This document shows, piece after piece, positions 30,801-36,874 of a DNA stretch of 36,874 nucleotides. The notes beneath the pieces were generated by a model that saw only the letters and a program-made list of their open reading frames with translations, made no database searches and had not been told where the DNA came from. The position numbers were made by a program, and so were the translations under genes. Within the stretch, counting starts at the first letter, position 1, and every line of letters begins with the position of its first letter. This DNA comes from Archangium sp. (GTDB lineage Bacteria > Myxococcota > Myxococcia > Myxococcales > Myxococcaceae), in the NCBI GenBank assembly GCA_030695565.1, contig JAUYRZ010000057.1:1-36874 (forward strand). The letters run 5' to 3'.

Positions 30801-33800
30801 CGTGGCTTGTGCAACTCGGGTCACGAAGCGTTCCTGCTCGACGCGCTCAGCCACGCTGACGTCGCGGTGCGCAGCTGGGCCGCTGAAGGCCTCGCTCGGC
30901 TCGGCGATGATCGAGGCCTCGCCGTGCTCACGGGCACGCTGAAGGATCAGCACCTGCCGATCCGTGAAGGCGCGCTGCGTGCGCTCGTCGCGCTCGGCCC
31001 CGCGGGTGACAACGCGCTCTTCCTCGGGCTCGACGACGCCGACGACTACCTGTCGGACACGTTCTTCGCGACGCTGCTCGCGCGCGATCTGCGGGCGGCG
31101 CGTGAAGGCAATGAGCCTGAGCTGCTCACGGCTGCACTCTCTGCCCAGCGCCCCGACGTGCGCTACGCCGCGGCCCGTGCGCTCGAGCTGCGCGCTGACG
31201 TGAGCTCGTACACGGAGCTCCTGCTCGCCGCCGTCAGCCCTCCGAAACTGGAGAAGGCGGGCGACATGAAGGACTGGCCTGAAGAGGGTGAGCGCGAGCG
31301 CGCGGCCATGCGGCTGCTGCAGTTGCTCGGCGCCGACACACCTCAGGCCCGGTACGCAGCGGGCCAGGCGCTGCTCCTGCGACGAAAGCCGCTCGAGTTC
31401 TTCGCCGAGGTGAAGCGGGTCGTCACGATTCGCCCCGCTTCCGAGACCACCGTTCCCGATACCAACCAGCGTGGCCGTGCGGGCACCGATGCGGTCGCTC
31501 GCAAGGACTGGCTGCGGAAGTTGTTCGCGGGCGCGTCTTCGAAGGTCCCTGCGTCTGACTCGAAGGAACTCGAAGTGCGCCGGTGGATTTCGTTCGGCGC
31601 GTACGTCGGGCTGCTCCGGCTCTCCAATCCTGATGAGACGGTGCGCCGGGTGCGGCGTGACGTGGTCGACCGGATGATCGAGATGGCGGGCGCCGGGAGC
31701 CCCAAGCCGGCTTCCGTGATCCCCGCGCTCGTGCGCGCGCTCGACGATGAAGACGCGCTGGTGCGCAAGAAGACGATGGCGGGTCTCTCGAAGTTGCTCG
31801 AGGCGACTCCCGACGTGGCGCTGCGGCACGCCTTGTCTTCCGCTTCGGCTGACGTCGGCCTGCTCGCGCTCGCGCAGTTGAACGAGCGTGGTGAAGCGGC
31901 CCGGCCGTGGTTCATCGACGCTTTGTCTTCCAACGTGGTCGAGGTTCGTCAGCAGGCGTTCGTCTTGCTGGAGCGCAATGTCGGCCCCGGCAGTCTCGAC
32001 GCGTTGATGGCGGCGCTGGCGAGCCCGCACTCTGACCTGCGCCTGGGCGTGTTGCAGAAGCTCGCCGCCAGCCAGGACGCGCGCGTGTTGCCTGCGTTGC
32101 GCAAGGCGCTGGAGAGCGATCGCGACGACGTTCGCCTGCTCGCCGCGCAGCTGCTCGCCGAGCGCAAGGACGACTCGGCGGTGCCTGCGCTCGCTGCGTT
32201 CCTGGTGCCCGAAGGTCCGTCACTCGGCGCGGCCCGTACTGCGCTGGGCACCTGCGCGACCGACGCCTCAGCCCTCGCGCTGGGCACGCACCTGCAGGAA
32301 CTCGCGGCGATGCCCGCGGCTGCTGATCCCGCTCCGCTGAGCACGCTCAAGCGTGACGCCATCGCGGCGCTCGCTTCGACCCGTCGGGTGGTTGGCCTGG
32401 GCGCACTGCTGGAGCGCTTCGAAGATCCCGCGGCCGACGTGCGGCTCGCTGCGTTCACCGGCGCGCTGTTGCTCGGCAATCACCGAAGGCCTCCGGCGAA
32501 GGGTGCTCCGACTCGTGAATACCTGAAGGACGAGAAGCGGTACCCACGCAACCCGGCCGCCGTGCTGCAGACGCTCCGCGCGGGCGTGAAGGCGAAGGAC
32601 CCGATTCTGCGCAGCTCGGCTGCTCGCGAGCTCGACGTCGGCGTGGAGCCGGAGAACGACACGCTGCTCATCTCGCTGTTCGGCGATCGCGACGTCGCGA
32701 CCCGCGTGCAGGCCGTGGGCAGCTACGCCCAGCGCGTGGAGAAGCACGCCGCGCCCGTCGCCGCGCTCGAGCTGGTGATTGCGCAGGGCGCTCGTGAGCT
32801 GATGCTCAACGCCGCCGAAGGGCTCGCCGCGAAGCAACACGTCGCGTCGCTGCGGCCGCTGTTGCTCTTCACCCGCGCAGGCGAAGTCGAAGAACAGGTG
32901 CGCGCGGTGTTGGCGCTCGGCAACAGCGGGCAAGTCCGCGCGCTGGAAGAGATGGAGCTGCTCGCGGCCGGTGGCACCGAAGAGGCGCCCACCGATGTGC
33001 TCGTGCGTGCGGCGGCCATCGAAGCACTCGGCCGGCTCTACAAGGTGCTCACCGACGTGGAGCAGAAGAAGCGGGTGCTCGAGCTGGTCGAGGCCAGCGC
33101 GCTCGAAGGCAACTTCCGCATGGCGGGCGTGCGCGGCCTGCGTTGGATTGGTGACGATCGTTCGCTGGGCCGGCTGCAGCAGCTCGTCGCGGCCGAAGAC
33201 GATCGCGACGTCGAGGTGCGCAAGGAGGCCATTCGTTCGCTGGCCGTGCTCGCCGATCCTTCGAGCGAGAAGGTGCTCACCCGCGCGCTCACGCAGTGGC
33301 AGTTGGCCGACACTGCGCTGCAGGCGCTCGAGGCCTGCTTCCCGAATGATCCACTCCGCGTGGCGATGAACGCTGCGTCGAGTGAGTTGCCGAACATCTC
33401 GGGTCCTGCGCTGGCGTATTTGCTCGCCGAGGCCGAGCCTGCTCCGCTGTTGGAGCGCCTGGCCAACCCGCGGCTGCGCCCCGACCTGCGCGCGAAGGTG
33501 AAGTACGGCCTGGGCCGCAGGCCGTCGCTGCCGACCGAGGCGTTGGTGAAGTACGCCGGCTCTGAGTTCGCCAGCGTGCGTGACGACATGGCGTGGCTGA
33601 TGGCGCGCCATGCGCTGGCGGGTACGGCGCTGCCCGCGGCGGAGCAGCAGCAGCGCGCGAAGAGCCTGGTGGCTTCGGCGACCAGCACTGCGACGCCTTG
33701 GGCGAAGAGCGTGGGGACCGACAAGGTCGCTGAAGAGAGCGCGTTCTTGCGCTTGCTCTGGGCGGCCACGCTGCACGCTTCGCGCGAAGTGGAAGAGCTC

Positions 33801-34886
33801 GCGGCGAAGTCGTTGTCGGGTGGCTCGCCGGCTCCGGCGAGCGTTCGTGCGGAGTCGGCGCGGGTGCTGCAGAAGGCAGGCGCTGGCGCGGTGCCGGTGC
33901 TCATGCGCGGGGCCAGTGACATCGACGGCGGCGTGCGACGTGCTTCCGTGTCGGCGCTCGTCAAGACGAACGCGGCTCAGGCCACGGCGCTCATCGAGAG
34001 CAGCAAGCCGCTCGACTCGCTCTCCTTCGACGCCGTGAAGGGCGACGCGATGATGCTCGCCACCGAAGCCGCCCGTGCGGTGATGCTGCCCAAGTTGATC
34101 GGTGCCGGCGATCCCGCGGTGCTGATGACCCAGGCCGAGAAGGGCGCCTCTGAAGCGGTTCAGCGCGCGGCGCTGATGGCGCTCGGTCGCATGGGTGGTG
34201 AGTCGGTCGCTGAGTTCCTCGCGAAGCTCGCGTTCAGCGCGGGTGGTGGCGAAGACGGTGACGACGAAGAAGAAGAGGACCAGGACGAAGAAGAGCCCGA
34301 GGAGGATGACGACGACGGGGGAGACGAAGACGAGGACTCCGGTCCCAGCCCCGACGTGTCGATGCCCGGCTCGCGCCGCTTCGAGTTCGAAGAAGACGAC
34401 AGCTCGAAGTTCTGGGAGGTCGTCGTGCAGGACACCATGTGTGTCGTGCGCTTCGGGAAGATCGGCGCCGCGGGGCAGAAGAAGCCCAAGAAGCTCGCGA
34501 CTCCCGAGGCTGCTCAGAAGGAGATGGAGAAGCTCATCAAGGAGAAGACCGGCAAGGGCTACGCAGAGGTGAAGCTGCGCGGCGTGGCCGCTCCGAAGGC
34601 GCTGGCGGCTCCGAAACCGGCGAAGGCGGCCAAGCCTGAGAAGGTGGCGAAGGTCGAGTGGGGCACTCCGGCGCTTCGTGAAGCGGCGTTCAGGGCGCTT
34701 CGGCGCGCTCAGCGCACGAATGCGCGGCGGCAGAACATGCCCAGGTGGTTCACCTCGGAGCAGTTGGTGCAGTTGGCCGCGAACCCGGAGTTGGCCGAGT
34801 CGATGATGCCGGTGGTCGCTGTGGCTCCGGCTCGCGATGATGAGGATGATGGCGATGAGGATTACGACGAGGACGACGATGAGTAA
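27876..34886 (+). CDS. Giant WD40 - HEAT repeat - WGR protein
   Basis: A 2336-residue soluble protein. Residues 1 to about 300 are WD40-type blades, such as L-L-A-S-T-G-V-D-G-K-V-I-V-W-A and the better G-H-R-G-A-V-T-A-L-A-F (from 169) followed by L-A-S-T-G-D-D-G-T-V-R-F-W. From about 300 to 2110 runs a very long array of HEAT repeats, seen as the recurring hydrophobic D-x-x-V-R-x-x-A-A-x-A-L pattern (A-A-V-R-A-A-A-A-D-G-L, P-A-V-R-E-Q-A-A-R-G-L, A-D-V-R-L-A-A-F-T-G-A-L). An extremely acidic linker (about 2125-2160) leads to a WGR domain (2166-2232) with W2180 and R-F-G-K-I-G, closely related to the second WGR of the ligase. A Lys/Ala linker, a helical basic motif near 2266 (A-L-R-R-A-Q-R-T-N-A-R-R) and an acidic tail finish the protein. 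It is probably the central scaffold. Confidence 0.87.
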   Translation: MATYAIGHLEQVRALAASGRLLAIGGTRSEATSAVTLFDAGTRKVTRTLALPTHTAALAFFGKQLVVGGVDGQLHRFDFASGESAGAALAHQGGVTALSATVTLLASTGVDGKVIVWADGAKKYEFMAPGPQRAVALDPANGRVAVAGDDGIVRLFTFGQKQPREMEGHRGAVTALAFTPRDGRLASTGDDGTVRFWYLEGAVECEVRGEGDTGHAGGATAFAFLPSPKDGAKDTSDRLVSTGLDAKIRTVRLDDKKRSKTFDADGPQRALALVESDPRKASIEIVTGGDGRKLTFLEVGVEGALPDSAHQGLDGFTTWSAQLKSAQRAAKEVLAKDLPKIPEAEVLPLLEALAGDRENPVRLTLAKTLKDKPRKDTRALLRSLVKDKDAGVAQAALESLAVTEDQPFFAYREGLRAAVPSVRISALKALAPLYPAVPLVPALVAGLLKDADPTVRMSALDALQAVFPQGVEALVTGFEKGTADVRAEVLVRALFQGQLPSLQSISGRALDDENVVVRQVAFVVRVLERPSLGLLLEKMLELPEVLRRANGGKDPNPEQLTALRGKLQLTGKPAELTQDDLTPLLVAMSARATDVASRGAVGLLVASNDVRAVSALLQLSREEPAAHRVWVAQTLSSLADPRARQRVASMTDDKDAAVRAAAADGLTRRKDEASPLEFAGILLRSAYEDMRKRGLTRLVAVPQKDRTEEAETLLGHALEDEAGGVRSEAFKTLWAWHEKDATAAIDRALLCRFADLRLAAVRQLALIAKVPNDDDQPAPKNTPAWILDRLEKAVVDRDASVGEAAVTSLARLLGKDAAKPWQKGLESEAIATRILAARRAAGLAGKAEAESLRSPLVKALTDLSVPVKLAAIESVDALVKNDAGPLTAGLMGDSLELRVRSAELLALRGEEIIIEPMRGFVLDAELKLRHPAAYLEPLRARAVGALATLGSPRTAGLFAEPLLKDENPAVREQAARGLCNSGHEAFLLDALSHADVAVRSWAAEGLARLGDDRGLAVLTGTLKDQHLPIREGALRALVALGPAGDNALFLGLDDADDYLSDTFFATLLARDLRAAREGNEPELLTAALSAQRPDVRYAAARALELRADVSSYTELLLAAVSPPKLEKAGDMKDWPEEGERERAAMRLLQLLGADTPQARYAAGQALLLRRKPLEFFAEVKRVVTIRPASETTVPDTNQRGRAGTDAVARKDWLRKLFAGASSKVPASDSKELEVRRWISFGAYVGLLRLSNPDETVRRVRRDVVDRMIEMAGAGSPKPASVIPALVRALDDEDALVRKKTMAGLSKLLEATPDVALRHALSSASADVGLLALAQLNERGEAARPWFIDALSSNVVEVRQQAFVLLERNVGPGSLDALMAALASPHSDLRLGVLQKLAASQDARVLPALRKALESDRDDVRLLAAQLLAERKDDSAVPALAAFLVPEGPSLGAARTALGTCATDASALALGTHLQELAAMPAAADPAPLSTLKRDAIAALASTRRVVGLGALLERFEDPAADVRLAAFTGALLLGNHRRPPAKGAPTREYLKDEKRYPRNPAAVLQTLRAGVKAKDPILRSSAARELDVGVEPENDTLLISLFGDRDVATRVQAVGSYAQRVEKHAAPVAALELVIAQGARELMLNAAEGLAAKQHVASLRPLLLFTRAGEVEEQVRAVLALGNSGQVRALEEMELLAAGGTEEAPTDVLVRAAAIEALGRLYKVLTDVEQKKRVLELVEASALEGNFRMAGVRGLRWIGDDRSLGRLQQLVAAEDDRDVEVRKEAIRSLAVLADPSSEKVLTRALTQWQLADTALQALEACFPNDPLRVAMNAASSELPNISGPALAYLLAEAEPAPLLERLANPRLRPDLRAKVKYGLGRRPSLPTEALVKYAGSEFASVRDDMAWLMARHALAGTALPAAEQQQRAKSLVASATSTATPWAKSVGTDKVAEESAFLRLLWAATLHASREVEELAAKSLSGGSPAPASVRAESARVLQKAGAGAVPVLMRGASDIDGGVRRASVSALVKTNAAQATALIESSKPLDSLSFDAVKGDAMMLATEAARAVMLPKLIGAGDPAVLMTQAEKGASEAVQRAALMALGRMGGESVAEFLAKLAFSAGGGEDGDDEEEEDQDEEEPEEDDDDGGDEDEDSGPSPDVSMPGSRRFEFEEDDSSKFWEVVVQDTMCVVRFGKIGAAGQKKPKKLATPEAAQKEMEKLIKEKTGKGYAEVKLRGVAAPKALAAPKPAKAAKPEKVAKVEWGTPALREAAFRALRRAQRTNARRQNMPRWFTSEQLVQLAANPELAESMMPVVAVAPARDDEDDGDEDYDEDDDE

Positions 34887-34899
34887 GCCCTCTCCCCGA

Positions 34900-34923
34900 C
34901 CCTCTCCCCCGCTGGGCAGAGGG
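34900..34923. repeat. Palindromic repeat, copy 5, just before the SWIM gene
   Basis: Left arm CCCTCTCCC (34900-34908) and imperfect right arm GGGCAGAGGG (34914-34923, one extra C). A second left arm precedes it (GCCCTCTCCCC at 34888-34898), giving the tandem lead also seen in related repeats. It fills most of the 45-base gap between the giant gene and the SWIM gene. Confidence 0.72.
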
Positions 34924-34925
34924 AG
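34920..34925 (+). promoter_or_regulatory. Shine-Dalgarno AGGGAG formed by the repeat's right arm
   Basis: AGGGAG ends six bases before the ATG at 34932 and overlaps the right arm of repeat copy 5. If the hairpin forms in the message it would hide this site, so pairing could tune translation of the SWIM gene. The site is seen; the tuning is inference. Confidence 0.5.
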
Positions 34926-34931
34926 ACAGGA

Positions 34932-36740
34932 ATGTCGATGAGCTCCGTTCGTGACGTGAAGGTTCAGTACGCCGGCCCCAGCGCGCTCGTCGCTCAAGAG
35001 GGTCGTGCCCAGGTGAACCTGGTGCTCGATGCCTCGCGTGGCCCGGTCGGCGTGCGCGGTACGGTGAAGTCACCTGCGCTCTTCCGCGATGCGTTGATGG
35101 CCGCGTTCGACGTGCTCGGCAGCGACCTTCGCTACAAGCGCAAGGATCTCGCCGTCTACCTCGCCTACCTCACCAAGCAGGGCAAGAAGGCGAACAAGGA
35201 GATCTGGGAAGCCCAGAAGGCCTTCCTCGAACAACAGCTCGGCAACGAAGAGAAGCCACAGCAGGTGCTCGAGCCCGTGCTCACCGTCAGCCCCGATGAG
35301 ATCTCCCTCGAGGTCTTCTCGCGCGACGAGTCGAGCTACGCGCGCCTCTCCCTGCCTTCTTCGATGTTCGAGAAGCGCGAAGCCGCGCACGGCACCACCA
35401 CGCTGTCCGTCGACGAAGCCTTCATCGCCCGCTTCGAGCGCCTGCGCAGCTGGCAGCCGGTCTCTCTCGAGGCCACCAGCCAGCCCGGCAGCACGCCCGT
35501 CTCGACCCGCCAGGTGCCGCTCGCCTGGTTGCGCAACTTCGTGCAGGTGCAGTCGGCCTCCACGTTGCCGGCCGCCGTCGCTGAGCTTTCGCCCATCGAT
35601 CTCTACAACCTGCTCTTCGTGTTGCGGACCCGCTCCGCGAAGAAGCCGCCGCGCGGGCTGCGTTTCGAGCTCGTGCCCGGTGCGCAGCCGCGCCTGGTGA
35701 TCGAGCCGTTCGACATCGTGCTGGAGTGCCACGGCGCGCCGTACGCGGGGAAGACGCCGCGCGTGGTGCGCATCTTCGGCCGTCAGCGCCTGCTCTCCCT
35801 CGCCCGCGCCCTGCAGCACGTCAAGACGGCCAGGGTGCACTTGATGGGCGCTGGACTGCCGGTGTTCTGGGCGCTCGACTTCGGGCCCGATCGCGGCAGC
35901 CTCACCGTCGGCTTCACCGGGTGGACCGACTCCGGCTGGTCGAGCGCTTCGGCCTTCGACGCGCTCATGCCGCCGGCCAGTGCCGAGGCGCTCGCCGAGA
36001 AGGCGTACGCGCACCTGCTCAAGCACGGCCCCACCACCTTCGACGGCATGGTGCGCGAGCTGGGCGCTCCCGCCAAAGAAGTGCGCGCGGCGCTGCAGCT
36101 CGAGTGTCTCAAAGGGCGCATGCTCTTCGACCTGGTCAAAGCCGAGTACCGCCCCCGCCAGCTGCTCGACGCGCCCATCGACGTGGCGCAGATCCGCTTC
36201 GGAGGCGAACGCGAGAAGCTGGCGCATCGCCTGCTCGAAGGCGCTGGCGCCGTGCGGCTCACCAAGGTGCACGACCTCGGCAGTGAAGGCACCGAGCTCT
36301 CCGGCGAGGTGGAGGATCTCGAAGCCCGACGCACCTTCACGCCCAGCTTCACCCTCGACCCCGAAGGCCGCGTGCGCGGGGCGGGCTGCACCTGCCTGCA
36401 CTTCAAACGTGCCGGCCTGCGCGAAGGCCCCTGCGAACACCTGCTCGCGCTGCGCATCTTCCACCAGCGCCGGTTGCTGCACGACGAAGAGCTGCGGCAG
36501 ACCGCCGAAGGCCGCGCGCTCATTCGTGCCGAGACGCGCACCTTCGTGCGGCGCGAGACGGGCAAGGAGCTCGTCTACCGCGTCTCGCTCGACGACAAGC
36601 TGGTGCGGGTGATGTGGGGCCCGCGCAGTGAAGAGCCCCGGCAGCAACGCACCTGGTTCGACTCCGATGCCCAGGCGCGCGAGGCGTACTTCGCTCGACT
36701 CGATTCACTCACCCAAGACGGCTTCATCGACGCAGGTTGA
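34932..36740 (+). CDS. SWIM zinc-finger protein with probable winged helix
   Basis: A 602-residue soluble protein. Residues 1 to about 340 form a mixed alpha/beta region without a name I can give (landmarks: L-R-Y-K-R-K-D-L-A-V-Y-L-A-Y-L and R-V-V-R-I-F-G-R-Q-R-L). About 353-410 looks like a winged helix: A-Y-A-H-L-L-K-H-G-P-T-T-F-D-G-M-V-R-E-L followed by V-R-A-A-L-Q-L-E-C-L-K-G-R. A SWIM zinc finger lies at 486-503: Cys486-T-Cys488-x12-Cys501-E-His503, the canonical C-x-C-x(n)-C-x-H form. ATG 34932 is followed by an in-frame ATG two codons later; the ribosome site is well placed for the first. From memory, E. coli YehQ is also a SWIM protein, encoded near a WGR protein and a MoxR ATPase. 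It is the last gene before the window edge, so further partners may follow. Confidence 0.85.
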   Translation: MSMSSVRDVKVQYAGPSALVAQEGRAQVNLVLDASRGPVGVRGTVKSPALFRDALMAAFDVLGSDLRYKRKDLAVYLAYLTKQGKKANKEIWEAQKAFLEQQLGNEEKPQQVLEPVLTVSPDEISLEVFSRDESSYARLSLPSSMFEKREAAHGTTTLSVDEAFIARFERLRSWQPVSLEATSQPGSTPVSTRQVPLAWLRNFVQVQSASTLPAAVAELSPIDLYNLLFVLRTRSAKKPPRGLRFELVPGAQPRLVIEPFDIVLECHGAPYAGKTPRVVRIFGRQRLLSLARALQHVKTARVHLMGAGLPVFWALDFGPDRGSLTVGFTGWTDSGWSSASAFDALMPPASAEALAEKAYAHLLKHGPTTFDGMVRELGAPAKEVRAALQLECLKGRMLFDLVKAEYRPRQLLDAPIDVAQIRFGGEREKLAHRLLEGAGAVRLTKVHDLGSEGTELSGEVEDLEARRTFTPSFTLDPEGRVRGAGCTCLHFKRAGLREGPCEHLLALRIFHQRRLLHDEELRQTAEGRALIRAETRTFVRRETGKELVYRVSLDDKLVRVMWGPRSEEPRQQRTWFDSDAQAREAYFARLDSLTQDGFIDAG

Positions 36741-36824
36741 AAAGGCACTGAAACGAACCCAAACGAACTTCCCGCCAGAGAGCGAGGTGTCGAGGAACAT
36801 CAGCCTTCGCGCTTCAGTGCGCAG

Positions 36825-36843
36825 GAGCGGCGTTGCGCCGCTC
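36825..36843 (+). terminator. Terminator-like hairpin after the SWIM gene
   Basis: Perfect 8-base arms GAGCGGCG and CGCCGCTC around a TTG loop, 84 bases after the stop of the SWIM gene. There is no T-run after it, so an intrinsic terminator is only a possibility. If real, it would mark the end of the cluster's transcript. Confidence 0.3.
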
Positions 36844-36874
36844 TGGAGATTGGTCCAACACACTCCGCTAGGTA

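Noticed and set aside
30354-32030. Minus-strand open frame of 558 codons
   Set aside because: Antisense shadow of the HEAT array; no signal, motif or plausible start context.
32268-34997. Long open frame on the minus strand (909 codons) opposite the giant gene
   Set aside because: Its composition is Arg/His/Leu-rich with no domain, as expected for the antisense of a GC-rich gene; the plus strand holds clear HEAT and WGR repeats.
36741-36874. Start of another gene at the right edge
   Set aside because: No convincing start with ribosome site in the 134 bases; only a hairpin is visible.

Overview
The window is about 36.9 kb of high-GC chromosomal DNA, almost fully coding. No gene-free gap exceeds about 150 bases. 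The longest gaps are 3808-3950, 5172-5315, 25083-25207 and the right edge 36741-36874. Several features point to a member of the Myxococcota. One protein (20417-21838) ends in a clear MYXO-CTERM sorting signal. There is a dense set of lipoproteins with beta-propeller, FG-GAP and leucine-rich repeats. Codon use is uniformly GC-rich. I see no tRNA, rRNA, insertion sequence or CRISPR array. The species cannot be told from the sequence.

Layout. 1-3343: the C-terminal half of a heme A synthase, an aldo/keto reductase and a secreted CocE/NonD-type hydrolase. 3427-6755: a probable metal-handling (perhaps zinc) locus. It holds two small exported His-rich proteins, a lipoprotein, a protein with a His/Cys-rich N-terminus, and a COG0523 (CobW-type) GTPase gene ruined by an internal deletion. 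6768-9142: inorganic pyrophosphatase, CMP-Kdo synthetase and a divergent charged helical protein. 9156-13356: an FG-GAP/ASPIC lipoprotein and a polytopic membrane protein of the Gcr 'site-specific recombinase' family. 13470-17324: four tightly overlapping lipoprotein genes (one propeller, two NHL propellers, one cytochrome P460-like protein), followed by an LRR lipoprotein. 18386-21838: a secreted alpha/beta hydrolase, an unrecognised secreted protein and the lamin-tail/MYXO-CTERM protein, all on the minus strand.

The most interesting part is 21925-36740, six co-directional plus-strand genes and one tiny reading frame. In order they are: a LigE-type ATP-dependent DNA ligase fused to an N-terminal SWIM zinc finger and two C-terminal WGR domains; a HEAT-like protein; a 46-residue AbrB/MazE-type protein with an overlapping 42-codon frame; an 887-residue helical-repeat protein; a 2336-residue WD40-HEAT-WGR protein; and a SWIM zinc-finger protein with a probable winged helix. 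SWIM, WGR and HEAT domains recur in different proteins of the same run. The last WGR of the ligase and the WGR of the giant protein are close relatives. This looks like one multi-protein DNA-associated system (repair, nick sensing or conflict), reminiscent of the WGR and SWIM genes of the E. coli yeh region. Its function is inferred, not shown.

A palindromic repeat with CCCTCTCCC / GGGAGAGGG arms occurs five times. Two copies lie between convergent genes, one of which also forms the 3' end of a gene. One lies inside the signal-peptide region of the P460-like gene, one between two minus-strand genes, and one directly before the last gene, where it seems to supply the Shine-Dalgarno sequence.
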